DNA from: an uncultured Victivallales bacterium | GTDB lineage: Bacteria > Verrucomicrobiota > Lentisphaeria > Oligosphaerales > JAFGRS01 | Length of the DNA stretch: 19,696 nt | NCBI GenBank assembly: GCA_903834675.1 | Contig: CAILKC010000829.1 | Coordinates: 1-19,696, forward strand | Direction: 5' to 3' | Shown: positions 1 to 7,446 of the stretch, piece by piece | Layout: the number at the start of each line of letters is the position of its first letter | Numbering within the stretch: position 1 is the first letter of the stretch | The notes under the pieces: model-generated | What the model was told of the DNA's origin: nothing | The model's database searches: none | Seen by the model: only the letters and a program-made list of their open reading frames with translations | Program-made: the position numbers and the translations under genes

Positions 1-398
1 TCGGCACGTCTCATTCCGGTAGGTCCGGCACCAGCCGGGGGCTTGGCTGACCCTGAACCCTGTTTTCCTCTCCGCCAGTCTCCCTGTCCGTCTCCTCCAG
101 TCGCCGTTTCCCCGTCTCGCCGTCTCGCCGTTTCCTGAACCACAGGACCTGAGTAGTCACCACCTACGGAACTGACCTGCGCCCGTATGATTTCCATGGC
201 CTTGGTTATGCCCCGCCACCGTGGGTGCAAGTTGCGGCGTCACGTAGAGCCACTACGCATTGCCTTGTAGCGCGTTACCTAGGCGTCATAGGCAACTCAT
301 ACAGGCGCGAGTTCAACTATCGCATTGGCCGATCACAGAAAGCTACGGCCGTGGCGATGGCGACCGTTCCGCCGCGGTCGGCTTGTATCGGCAGGCGC
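1..398. other. Non-coding stretch left of the prenyltransferase gene
   Basis: No convincing gene was seen on either strand. The short open frames here have no recognisable domain and overlap the 3' end of the prenyltransferase gene antisense. The left part (about 60-135) is a pyrimidine-rich tract on the plus strand containing an 8-bp tandem repeat, listed separately. The part from about 180 to 390 has more ordinary composition. A perfect 6-bp stem with a 4-base loop (395-400 with 405-410) sits on the stop codon of the prenyltransferase gene, but no T-run follows it on the minus strand, so I do not call it a terminator. Confidence 0.6.
101..135. repeat. 8-bp tandem repeat, four units plus a partial
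   Basis: Units read TCGCCGTT, TCCCCGTC, TCGCCGTC, TCGCCGTT and a partial TCC, with a strict 8-base period. The preceding bases (about 60-100) are also pyrimidine-rich, with looser copies of the same words. A period of 8 does not keep a reading frame, which supports a non-coding tract prone to slippage. Function is unknown. Confidence 0.7.
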
Positions 399-1373
399 TT
401 ACCCAAGCGCTGGAACGTACCGACTGATGAAGAAGGCGGCAGAGCAGAGAAGGCAGAAGAGCAAGTGCAATTGGGCCGTCCTGGCGTCGAGCAGGGCAGG
501 CACCACCGTGAGGTCAGGGTCAGCCGCGCGTGCCAGTCTCAGGGCCATGGGTAGCGCCAGAAATGCCAGGAGCGTGGCGATGGGGGTCGGAAGTCCAAGT
601 TGCGGAAAACGGCCGAGAAGAGCGTACAGACCGACCAGTCCGAACGGGCTCAACACCAGCACACGATAGTAGTGGCCCGACGCACGCGACCCCAGTCGGC
701 TCGCCACCGTGCGGCAGCCCTTGCCCGGATCGCTGGCGAGGTCACGCCAGTTGTTCGCATGCAGGATGCCAACGGTCAGCAACGCCACGGGCAGACTCCA
801 CAAGATCGGCAGCCAGTCGAAGCGGCGCGTCTGGACCCAGAAGGTGCCGAACACGACGAGCACGCCAAATGCCAGGAATACCGTCAGATCGCCGCCGCCT
901 GCATACTTGAGACAGAACCGCGGGGTTGTGTAGCCAACCGCACAGAGGGCACCCGCCACGCCCAGCAGAAGTACGACCCAGCCAGCATACCAGGTCAACG
1001 CCAACCCGCAGAGTACCCCCACCGCCAACAGCCCCCCGCCAGCCTTGAGCGCCTGCGATTCCGTAATCCACCCGCGCACCACGGCACCGCTGGTCGGCAG
1101 TACCTCCGTGTCCAGGCCGCGCTGATAGTCGAAGCAGTCGTTCAGGATGTTTGCCCCGGTGTGAAAGCACAGGACCCCCAGCAGAGTGATGGCCAATGGC
1201 CCCCAGTGGATCGGCTGTCCCTCGCCACTGGCGAGGGCAAACCCCACGCTGACAGCCAGGGCCGAAGCGCTGTAGGCAAAGGGGCGCGCGGCGGTTGACC
1301 ACACCGTCGCCGGGCCCGGAATCTTGTTCTCGGTTTCCAGAGGATGTTGTCCGCTACTTACGCCGTTGCTCAA
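399..1373 (-). CDS. UbiA-family prenyltransferase, MenA-like
   Basis: Integral membrane prenyltransferase of 324 residues that should transfer a polyprenyl chain from its diphosphate to an aromatic acceptor, as MenA does in menaquinone synthesis. The first Asp-rich motif, NDCFDYQRGLD (about residues 78-88), and the second, NNWRDLASD followed by GKGCRTVASRLG (about 207-228), are both present and are closest to MenA in style. Hydrophobic segments fill the rest of the chain. The start is a TTG whose bases overlap the TGA stop of the upstream SDR gene (TTGA, 4-base overlap). No Shine-Dalgarno was seen, so translation is probably coupled. It is the last gene of the operon headed by the polyprenyl diphosphate synthase, which would supply its substrate. 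The acceptor (1,4-dihydroxy-2-naphthoate or another aromatic) cannot be determined from sequence. UbiA-type 4-hydroxybenzoate or chlorophyll-synthase-like activity is the alternative. Confidence 0.88.
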   Translation of the reverse strand: MSNGVSSGQHPLETENKIPGPATVWSTAARPFAYSASALAVSVGFALASGEGQPIHWGPLAITLLGVLCFHTGANILNDCFDYQRGLDTEVLPTSGAVVRGWITESQALKAGGGLLAVGVLCGLALTWYAGWVVLLLGVAGALCAVGYTTPRFCLKYAGGGDLTVFLAFGVLVVFGTFWVQTRRFDWLPILWSLPVALLTVGILHANNWRDLASDPGKGCRTVASRLGSRASGHYYRVLVLSPFGLVGLYALLGRFPQLGLPTPIATLLAFLALPMALRLARAADPDLTVVPALLDARTAQLHLLFCLLCSAAFFISRYVPALG

Positions 1374-2875
1374 CTGCGCCGTTCGATCTGCTGCAGCAGG
1401 CCTCTGAAGACGATCCAGTGCAGCGGCACACAGGCGTACCAGTACAACCTGCCTGCCAGTGAGGTGGAATCGAAGTAGACGTTCAGGCGTATCTCAGTGG
1501 CGCCTTCGGCGGGGTCCAGGCGGAATTCGAGCCAGCCTCGCCCCGGCAGCTTCATCTCTGCCCGCAGCAGCAGCCGCCGGGGTGAGCGCAGGTCCTCCAC
1601 GCGCCAGAAGTCGACCACGTCGTTGATGCGCAAGCGCGAGGCCTGCCGTCGGCCGCGGGCCGAGCCGACTCCCATGAGGATGCGGTCCAGCACCCCCCTG
1701 AGCCGCCAGAGCCAGTTGTTGTGAAACCAACCTTCCCTGCCGCCAATACTGCAGATGGACTTGAACAGAGCCTGGGTATCCTTGTGCGAGGTCAGTCTGT
1801 GACTCACGGTGTAGCGGGCGGGGTGATGCAACTCCTCGAGACGGAGGGCCAGTTCGTGGGCCGGCGGATAGGCGTCGGACCAGCGGCTGTGAACTTCGTC
1901 CTGCTCCTCCCGCGTCAGCGCCAGGACGATGGACTGACGGTAGCTGAGAGTGGCAAATGGCAGGATCGTCTGGATGTCGTTGTTCTGGCAGACGACCTCG
2001 TTGGCGGAGCTCTCGAACAGGCATCTAACGATCGGCTGGGGAACAGGGGTCAGGAGGCTGCCGAAGTAGGCACAGAGACGGGCACTGGGGAAGGGGCAGT
2101 CAAAGATCAGCATCCGGCGGCCGAGCACGTCCGCCAGGATGCGCAGCATGCTCTTGTACGAGTGGACTTCCTTCCCCCCGATGTCGAACAAGCCTCCTGC
2201 GGTCGACTCGGTCTCCAGAACCCCAACCAGGTAGGTGATCACATCCCGGATGCCGATAGGCTGACAGCGGGTGCGGGCCCAGGGCGGGGCCGGAAGCAGG
2301 GGCAGACTCTGCACCAGGTGCTTCATCAATTCGTACGAGGCGCTACCCGAACCGACGATGATGGCAGCACGCAGGACGGTCGTCGGCACCGGCCCCTTCG
2401 TCAGTTCGTCGGCGACGTCCATACGGCTGCGCAGGTGGGTCGACAGTTCGGCTCGCAGGTCTCCCAAGCCGCCAAGATAGATGATGCGCTTGACCCCGGC
2501 GGCGGCGGCGGCAACCCGGAAGTTCTGCGCGGCCGTACGGTCGGCGGCCGCAAACTGGCGGCGACTCAGCAGCATGGAGTGGATCAGATAGTAGGCGGTA
2601 TGTACGCCCTGAAGCGCCGTCAGCAGGCTAGCCGATTCGAGGGCATCGGCGACGACGATCTCACAGGTGGGCCAGCGCTCGGCGTATTCGGGCGAGGGAG
2701 CGCGTACCATGACCCGCACGCCGTAACCGCGCTTTACCAGCACCGGAACCAGCCGTCCGCCGATGTAGCCGCTGGCGCCGGTCACCAGGACCTTGCCCTG
2801 CAACGCCAGGGGCCGGGTCGGTAACTCACGGTCAATGATGACTTCGGGCGCGTCGGTTATGGGAGCCTGTGTCAT
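1370..2875 (-). CDS. SDR-family NAD(P)-binding protein with DUF2867-like C-terminal domain
   Basis: Protein of 501 residues with two parts. The N-terminal ~300 residues form an atypical/extended short-chain dehydrogenase fold: the nucleotide motif TGASGYIGG lies at about residues 33-41, followed by YYLIHSM and IIYLGGLG segments typical of the NmrA/YwnB-like atypical SDRs. The last ~130 residues (WFHNNWLWRLRG, DVVDFWRVE, then LLRAEMKLPGRGWLEF) match the DUF2867 pattern, a hydrophobic-pocket-like module that often follows this SDR. The redox or isomerase substrate is unknown. In this operon, between a receiver protein and a MenA-like prenyltransferase, a role in modifying a prenylated or membrane lipid is plausible but inferred. 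An ATG start follows a distant GGAGGG. The stop overlaps the start of the prenyltransferase gene. Confidence 0.85.
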   Translation of the reverse strand: MTQAPITDAPEVIIDRELPTRPLALQGKVLVTGASGYIGGRLVPVLVKRGYGVRVMVRAPSPEYAERWPTCEIVVADALESASLLTALQGVHTAYYLIHSMLLSRRQFAAADRTAAQNFRVAAAAAGVKRIIYLGGLGDLRAELSTHLRSRMDVADELTKGPVPTTVLRAAIIVGSGSASYELMKHLVQSLPLLPAPPWARTRCQPIGIRDVITYLVGVLETESTAGGLFDIGGKEVHSYKSMLRILADVLGRRMLIFDCPFPSARLCAYFGSLLTPVPQPIVRCLFESSANEVVCQNNDIQTILPFATLSYRQSIVLALTREEQDEVHSRWSDAYPPAHELALRLEELHHPARYTVSHRLTSHKDTQALFKSICSIGGREGWFHNNWLWRLRGVLDRILMGVGSARGRRQASRLRINDVVDFWRVEDLRSPRRLLLRAEMKLPGRGWLEFRLDPAEGATEIRLNVYFDSTSLAGRLYWYACVPLHWIVFRGLLQQIERRS

Positions 2876-2924
2876 CTGCTTTCACGCCCTCCGGTGGTGA
2901 ATGGACGAGGCTGGCCAAAACCCT

Positions 2925-2945
2925 CAGCAGAGCGTGTTTCTGCTG
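2925..2945 (-). terminator. Hairpin between receiver gene and SDR gene, possible attenuator
   Basis: A perfect 7-bp inverted repeat, CAGCAGA and TCTGCTG, has a 7-base loop. Read on the minus strand it lies just after the stop of the receiver gene and is followed by GAGGGTTTTGG, a short T-run three to five bases beyond the expected place. It could be a weak terminator or attenuator that lowers expression of the two downstream genes. The T-run is too short for a confident call. Confidence 0.3.
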
Positions 2946-2981
2946 CGCTTGGGGGAGCAGGCGCAGGTGCCGAAGCGGGGT

Positions 2982-3383
2982 CTATGGGGCCACTGACTGC
3001 AGCATTCCGCGCATACGGCTGGCCAGGATGACTAAGTCCACCGGCTTCTCGATGAAGTCAGTGACCGGCAGCCACTCCGAGTCGATGTCACGCGGGCCAA
3101 ATCCCAAGGGAAACTTTTGGTTGACGGCGGTCAGCATCAGGATGGGCACGTCTTTCAGTGGCCCCCCCTGTTGACGAATCTTTCTGGCCAGCCCAAAGCC
3201 TGCGGAGGCATCCTCTGGGAACATCACGTCCAAGACCACCAGATCGGGCTTGGTCTCGAGCATGCTCTTGAGTCCGCCCTCGGTCGTCAACTCGGCCCGC
3301 ACGCGGTGGCCGCTCGACTCCAGTACGGTCGCTACCGCGTGGGAGAAGTCGGCGTCATCATCAACAATCAGTACATACGCCAT
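2982..3383 (-). CDS. Stand-alone response-regulator receiver domain
   Basis: A 133-residue protein that is a single CheY-like receiver with no output domain. The acidic cluster VDDDAD (residues 7-12), phospho-acceptor Asp52 in VVLDVMF, Thr85 in MLTA and Lys113 in IEKPVD are all present. A roughly 20-residue insertion (NQKFPLGFGPRDIDSEWLPV) sits between the Thr and Lys positions. Without a DNA-binding domain it must act by protein contact or as a phosphorelay intermediate. It overlaps the upstream histidine kinase gene by 23 bases, so the two are almost certainly a coupled pair. An ATG start is preceded by AGGAAGAGG at a good distance. Confidence 0.93.
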   Translation of the reverse strand: MAYVLIVDDDADFSHAVATVLESSGHRVRAELTTEGGLKSMLETKPDLVVLDVMFPEDASAGFGLARKIRQQGGPLKDVPILMLTAVNQKFPLGFGPRDIDSEWLPVTDFIEKPVDLVILASRMRGMLQSVAP

Positions 3384-4857
3384 CCTGCACCTCTTCCTCG
3401 TCTGCTGTCACTTCCGACCCCTCGGTAGGGGTGGGTATCCTGACCACGAACTTCGTGCCGAGTCCTGGTTGACTTTCCACGCGCAAGCGGATCCGATGGG
3501 ACTGGGCCACCTCGCGCACGATGGCCAGGCCAAGTCCGGTCGACTCGCTACAGTGTCGAACCGCTTCTTCGGTACGGTAGTACTCAGCGAAGATGCAGGG
3601 CAGCTTAGCGGAACTGATCCCGATTCCGTGATCCTCGACGGTGACGGTCACGCCCGTGGTGGAGTCGACCTCATAGGTCAAACTCACCTCACCGCCGTCA
3701 TAGGAGTAGGCGACGGCATTGGCCAGCAGGTTGTCGAAGAGCATCCGCATGTGGTCCTCCGGCAACACCAGGAAAACTGCGGCGGGCTGTCCCTGGATAC
3801 GTATTCGAATGCCCCGGCGTTCGGCCTGCGGACCGACTTGCTCAGCCGACCGGTTCAGGACCTCCGCCAGGTTCAATCGCGTCGGGGGAGGCTGCTCCTG
3901 GCCAACCGAACTGAGGTTCGCCAACTGCAGCATGTCTCGGATGGCCCAGGCGAGGCGCTGGGAGCGGGCCTCGATGCGGCCCGCAGCATCGATCGCCTTG
4001 GCGGGAAGGATCCCGCAATAGCCTTGCACGAGCAACTGGGCGTTCGCGTGGATGGCGGCAAAGGGCGCTTTCAGCTCGTGCGTCGTATGCAGCATGTGCC
4101 GCGCTCTCTCGGCCTGGGCATCCACCAACTGGCGGTTGGTGACGGCAAGCGCCAGGTCCCGGTCTTGTACCATGCGCGCCAGATGGGTGGTCAGAAACCA
4201 GACGATCAGCCAGAACAACTGCGGGAGAAAGAGGTGTACCAGCAGCACCGAGAGACCCCCGCGGAACGGTTCGCCACTCCAGGGCAGGATATACGCTGTG
4301 GCCAGCAGCCCCCGGAGGCGGGCCAGCCCACAGAGGCTGTACAACAGGCAGGCAAGAACCGTGACCAGAAAGCTGTTCAGAGCCGAGAAGAAGATGCAGG
4401 CGAGCACAACGTGGAAGAGATAGGCGAAGTAGATGGGTGTATCCGTGTAGCCACAGAAATGCACCACCGCCGTCAGGACCGCCAAGTCGGCCACAATCTG
4501 GGACCAGAGATTGACTTTCACTTGCCGCGTTGCGGTTTCGGGCCGGAGAGTCCGCAGGTGCTGCCGGAATCCCAGGTTGGCGACGGCCAGCAGAAGACCG
4601 GTTCCGAAGGGCCAGACGAGGCACGGCAGGACCCCCAAGGAGGTAAACAGCGAAGGGACCCAACTCAGCGATCCGAAGAGTGCCAGGATGGCGGCAACGC
4701 CCCAGCGCAGACGGCAAAACCAGCCGGCGTTCTCGAGCAGCAGTACCTCAGGAAGGGTACCGCCGCGGGTGTGAGCACAGGCGAGAGAGGCGCTCGGGAC
4801 CGGCGCTCCCAGCGGCAGTTCGTAGGCGGCCATCACTGTCTGCGCGCTGTTGCCCAT
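3361..4857 (-). CDS. Membrane sensor histidine kinase
   Basis: A 498-residue kinase. About six hydrophobic segments lie between residues ~50 and 225 and form an integral-membrane sensor with no large extracytoplasmic loop. Next come a short linker (about 228-255), the dimerisation/phospho-acceptor helix with His260 in HTTHELKAPFAAI, and an HATPase domain with N-box Asn380 (DNLLANA), G1 DHGIGI (about 409-414) and G2 GLGLAI (about 441-446). The C-terminus ends in an acidic tail with CTDC, which could sense metal or redox state, though this is speculative. The signal is unknown; a membrane-embedded sensor next to prenyl-lipid genes suggests a membrane or quinone signal. An ATG start lacks a clear Shine-Dalgarno, and a second ATG eight codons later is an alternative. 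Its partner is the overlapping receiver gene. Confidence 0.93.
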   Translation of the reverse strand: MGNSAQTVMAAYELPLGAPVPSASLACAHTRGGTLPEVLLLENAGWFCRLRWGVAAILALFGSLSWVPSLFTSLGVLPCLVWPFGTGLLLAVANLGFRQHLRTLRPETATRQVKVNLWSQIVADLAVLTAVVHFCGYTDTPIYFAYLFHVVLACIFFSALNSFLVTVLACLLYSLCGLARLRGLLATAYILPWSGEPFRGGLSVLLVHLFLPQLFWLIVWFLTTHLARMVQDRDLALAVTNRQLVDAQAERARHMLHTTHELKAPFAAIHANAQLLVQGYCGILPAKAIDAAGRIEARSQRLAWAIRDMLQLANLSSVGQEQPPPTRLNLAEVLNRSAEQVGPQAERRGIRIRIQGQPAAVFLVLPEDHMRMLFDNLLANAVAYSYDGGEVSLTYEVDSTTGVTVTVEDHGIGISSAKLPCIFAEYYRTEEAVRHCSESTGLGLAIVREVAQSHRIRLRVESQPGLGTKFVVRIPTPTEGSEVTADEEEVQDGVCTDC

Positions 4858-4928
4858 CAGAAGTAGCCAGATGCAGGGGTCTTCTCACACTTGCCCAGGC
4901 GCCTGTCGACCGACTGCGGGTGCGCCGC

Positions 4929-4952
4929 CGGACGAGGGGTGGATTTCGTCCG
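4929..4952. other. Inverted repeat upstream of the histidine kinase gene
   Basis: A perfect 7-bp stem, CGGACGA and TCGTCCG, with a 10-base loop lies in the 130-base gap between the polyprenyl synthase stop and the kinase start. No T-run follows on the minus strand, so it is not a classical terminator. It may mark an RNA-processing or stability element that separates the two expression levels. Confidence 0.35.
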
Positions 4953-4987
4953 TGCGGGGAGGGGGTTCGCCTGCCCTGCCATGGTTC

Positions 4988-5914
4988 TCATGCGACCAGT
5001 CCCGCCAGCGCGAGTCGGCGTTCCTGAGGCAGGGTCGGCTGGAAGGAGGCCAGCAGGTGCTCGCGCAGGAAGCCCACCAGGGCCACCCGTACGGCTGGCC
5101 AGGCGGAGAGCTGGTCGAGCGCCGACGCGCACAGCCGCTGCACGTGGTCCATCGTAATGGTAGGCGCCGCGGGCCCGTGTTGGGCCATCGTGTCCTTGCT
5201 CCGCAGCGCGTCCGTTCCGAGGGTTTTGCCGACGACCGGTTCAGCGCCATGGCAGTCCAACAGATCGTCCATCAGTTGGTAGGCAGTCCCAATCAGGTAA
5301 CCGGCTTCCTGCATGGCCGCGGCCAAACCCCGGTCGCCCCCAGCGCACACGTGTCCGACAAAAGCAAACAGCGGTCCGGTCTTACCCCGGGCTAGTTGCA
5401 GGCAGGTGGTCTCGTCCAGACGGCGCCCGCGATGCACCAGCTCCTGGGCAATCTCCGCGGCGCAGACCTCGCGGACCTTCTTGAGGAACGCGCCGGCATA
5501 CAAGCCATCTGCCGCTTGCGTGATGATTTCCAGGCTGGAACACAGAAACCAGTCACCGATAAGCACGGCAGTCGGCGCGCCGGAGCTTCGCCACAGGGTC
5601 GGACACGAGCGCCGGATCAGCGCTTGGTCGATGACGTCGTCATGGCAGAGGGTGCCCGTATGGACCAGCTCCACCGCGGCGCAAGCCTTCAGCAGGACAT
5701 CCACCCCAGCCGGGTGGCCGCACGCCAAGCTAAGGGTCGCGCCAAAGTGAGTTCGCAGCATCTTGCCCGGTAGCAGCGATGCCATCATGGCGCTGTCCCG
5801 AAGCGGTAGTTCCGGCGCCAGCACGACGTCCAACACCAATTGGCGGACGTTGGCCGCAATGCCGACCGCAGAGTCGTTCGTACTCTTTGCTTCGCTCACC
5901 GTGAAGGGCTCCAT
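4988..5914 (-). CDS. Polyprenyl (trans-isoprenyl) diphosphate synthase
   Basis: A 308-residue enzyme that extends allylic diphosphates with isopentenyl diphosphate to make a long prenyl chain, probably the quinone side chain. GKMLR (about 50-54) matches the GK..R substrate-binding motif. The first Asp-rich motif is LCHDDVID (Asp92, Asp93, Asp96), followed by RRS in place of the usual RRG. GDWFL (about 120) is followed by ARGKTGPLF (about 175-183). The second Asp-rich motif is YQLMDDLLD (Asp216, Asp217, Asp220). Length is slightly below the ~320 of octaprenyl/heptaprenyl synthases. It is first in the operon that ends with a MenA-like prenyltransferase, which fits a substrate-supply role. Chain length cannot be read with confidence. 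The ATG start has only a weak AGG upstream. Confidence 0.92.
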   Translation of the reverse strand: MEPFTVSEAKSTNDSAVGIAANVRQLVLDVVLAPELPLRDSAMMASLLPGKMLRTHFGATLSLACGHPAGVDVLLKACAAVELVHTGTLCHDDVIDQALIRRSCPTLWRSSGAPTAVLIGDWFLCSSLEIITQAADGLYAGAFLKKVREVCAAEIAQELVHRGRRLDETTCLQLARGKTGPLFAFVGHVCAGGDRGLAAAMQEAGYLIGTAYQLMDDLLDCHGAEPVVGKTLGTDALRSKDTMAQHGPAAPTITMDHVQRLCASALDQLSAWPAVRVALVGFLREHLLASFQPTLPQERRLALAGLVA

Positions 5915-6160
5915 GCGACCTGTCCAGCCTTACCCAAACAGCTTTCAGGCGACGGCCAACCTGGCTACCCGCCAGGCACGACTCCCGCCAGCTAGGGCCA
6001 CCCCAGTGGGCGGCAATACCTGACGAGGACCGCTGCCATCCGCACCTATGCGGACTGCAACCGAGTCTGAGACACAGGCAGCTAACCTGGGGTTGCCGGG
6101 CCGACGCATTTCCGAGCGCCGCACCACCAACAGAGCCTTTCGTCAAGAAAGGTTCCTTGT
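5915..6160 (-). promoter_or_regulatory. Long structured 5' leader of the polyprenyl synthase operon
   Basis: If transcription starts near 6160 from the promoter at 6167-6195, about 245 bases precede the ATG at 5914. On the minus strand the leader contains a perfect 6-bp stem at 6136-6152 (CCTTTC/GAAAGG), a 6-bp stem at 6039-6054 (TCCGCA/TGCGGA) and a 6-bp stem at 5960-5976 (CCTGGC/GCCAGG). I could not assign a known riboswitch class. A TTG-initiated open frame crosses the region but looks like a shadow. Confidence 0.4.
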
Positions 6161-6166
6161 CACGCT

Positions 6167-6195
6167 ATTCTACGATCCCACAATGTGGTAGTCAA
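6167..6195 (-). promoter_or_regulatory. Sigma70-like promoter with CCACAWTGTGG palindrome in the spacer, prenyl-lipid operon
   Basis: Read leftward: -35 TTGACT (6190-6195), 17-base spacer, -10 TAGAAT (6167-6172). The spacer contains an 11-bp palindrome (6178-6188; CCACAATGTGG on the plus strand), symmetrical except at its centre base. The promoter lies about 40 bases past the stop of moeA and faces the polyprenyl synthase gene. It is nearly identical to the promoter at 19099-19128 over the -35 and palindrome, which argues for a real operator. A repressor bound here would cover the RNA polymerase site. Confidence 0.72.
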
Positions 6196-6234
6196 GGCGC
6201 GTGGCAGATTTCTTCGGAATAGGCGGACGGCACA

Positions 6235-7446
6235 CTAGGGCAAGGGTCTCCACGGGTGAAACTCGACCAGCTCCCCGGCGGCTCTCTCAGGAGCCTCTGG
6301 CGGCGCGACCACTACCCCATCGGCGTTGCCGCCGCCAGCCAGGTCCGACGAACTGCGCGCCAGGACGGGGGTGACCTGCGGGCCGCCAGTTCCGTACTGC
6401 ACGATCGCCGGGATGAGGCGAACCCGCCCCCCCTTGGAGGCCAGCGGCGTGCTCAAGGGCAAGTACAGGCGGGGCCGACAATGGGCGGGATCCAGGCCGG
6501 ATAGCCGCCGCAACGCGGGGAGCACAAACTCGAAGAATCCAGTCATGGCGCTGAGCGGTGGCCCAGGTAGCCCGAAGAGGTGGCGATCGCCATCCTTCAC
6601 GGCATAGAGCAGAGGTTTTCCGGGCTTCATGGCTACGCCGTGAAAGATCACCGAGGCGCCACTGGCTTCCACCGCCTCACGGACCAGGTCGTAGCGCCCC
6701 ACCGACATGCCGCCGGTGAGCAGGACGACATCGGCGGCCGCGATCGCCTGGGAGAGCGCAGCCGTCAGGACGTCCACCTGGTCCGCGAGGCGGACATAGG
6801 AGATCCGCCCGAAGCCCCACTGGCCCAGCGCGGCAGTGAGGGCCGGACCATTCGAGTTGCGGATTTGATAGGAGCGCACCGACTGTCCGGCTTCACGCAA
6901 CTCAGAGCCCGTACACAAGACCCGCACCGAGGGGCGACGATGCACGAGCACGCGGGTGAGTCCGACCGCCGCACAGAGGCCGAGGTGAAGCGGCGTGAGG
7001 ATCGCCCCCCGCGAAACTAGGGTGGCACCCGCCGCCGCGTCCTCGCCTTGGCGCAGGATGTTCTGGCCTGGCTCGGCAGCGGCGGTGAACCTGACGCCGC
7101 CCCCGCTCTCCTCGGTTTCCTCCACCACGACCACCGCGTCCGCGCCCACCGGCATACTGGCCCCGGTCATGATGCGCACACAGGTTCCCGGTAGAACGCG
7201 GGAGCTGGGCGGCTGTCCGGCGGGGATCTCGCCCGCCAGGACGAGGGTGGCTGATCCTGTCTGCAAGTCCCGGGCCTGGACCGCGTAGCCGTCCATGGCC
7301 GCACGGTCGGTGGCGGGCATATCGCGGTCAGCGCAGATGTCCTCAGCCAGGCAGGAGCCGCAGGCCAGATGCAGAGGCCGCCGCCGGGCCGGCAGGGGAG
7401 TAAGGTGCTGAAACACAAGATCCAGCGCTTGATGTGGCAAGAGCAT
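6235..7446 (-). CDS. moeA: Molybdopterin molybdenumtransferase MoeA
   Basis: A 403-residue protein that inserts molybdate into adenylylated molybdopterin, the last step of basic Mo-cofactor synthesis. The N-terminal MoeA part carries DRAAMDGYA (about 47-55) and VRIMTGASMPVGADAVV (about 88-104). The MogA-like domain has LLTGGMSVGRYDLV (about 240-253), then KPGKPLLY and GLPGPPLSAMTGFFEF (the family usually reads GLPGNPVSA). The C-terminal domain IV runs from about 335 to the end. The ATG start is preceded by AAAGGAGG six bases away (7453-7460). It is transcribed leftward alone, separate from the other Mo-cofactor genes downstream of the formate dehydrogenase. It should serve that enzyme. Confidence 0.96.
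   Translation of the reverse strand: MLLPHQALDLVFQHLTPLPARRRPLHLACGSCLAEDICADRDMPATDRAAMDGYAVQARDLQTGSATLVLAGEIPAGQPPSSRVLPGTCVRIMTGASMPVGADAVVVVEETEESGGGVRFTAAAEPGQNILRQGEDAAAGATLVSRGAILTPLHLGLCAAVGLTRVLVHRRPSVRVLCTGSELREAGQSVRSYQIRNSNGPALTAALGQWGFGRISYVRLADQVDVLTAALSQAIAAADVVLLTGGMSVGRYDLVREAVEASGASVIFHGVAMKPGKPLLYAVKDGDRHLFGLPGPPLSAMTGFFEFVLPALRRLSGLDPAHCRPRLYLPLSTPLASKGGRVRLIPAIVQYGTGGPQVTPVLARSSSDLAGGGNADGVVVAPPEAPERAAGELVEFHPWRPLP

Noticed and set aside
305..345. tRNA-like T-arm word (GTTCAAC) in the left non-coding stretch
   Set aside because: Flanking bases do not pair as a T-stem and no acceptor stem or anticodon arm could be found.
225..554. Short plus-strand open frames left of and antisense to the prenyltransferase
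   Set aside because: No recognisable domain and overlap with a well-supported gene on the other strand.
1721..2824. Long plus-strand open frame (367 residues) opposite the SDR gene
   Set aside because: Mirror frame of a well-supported gene; Gly/Arg/Asp-rich shadow product. The same applies to plus-strand frames opposite the histidine kinase, formate dehydrogenase and NuoF-like genes.
6080..6110. SAM-I-like word CCCGGCAACC in the prenyl synthase leader (minus strand)
   Set aside because: Other conserved parts of the SAM-I core and its four-way junction are not seen.
5730..6146. 138-residue TTG-started open frame in the prenyl synthase leader
   Set aside because: It overlaps the start of the synthase gene in another frame, has no family-like pattern and no Shine-Dalgarno.
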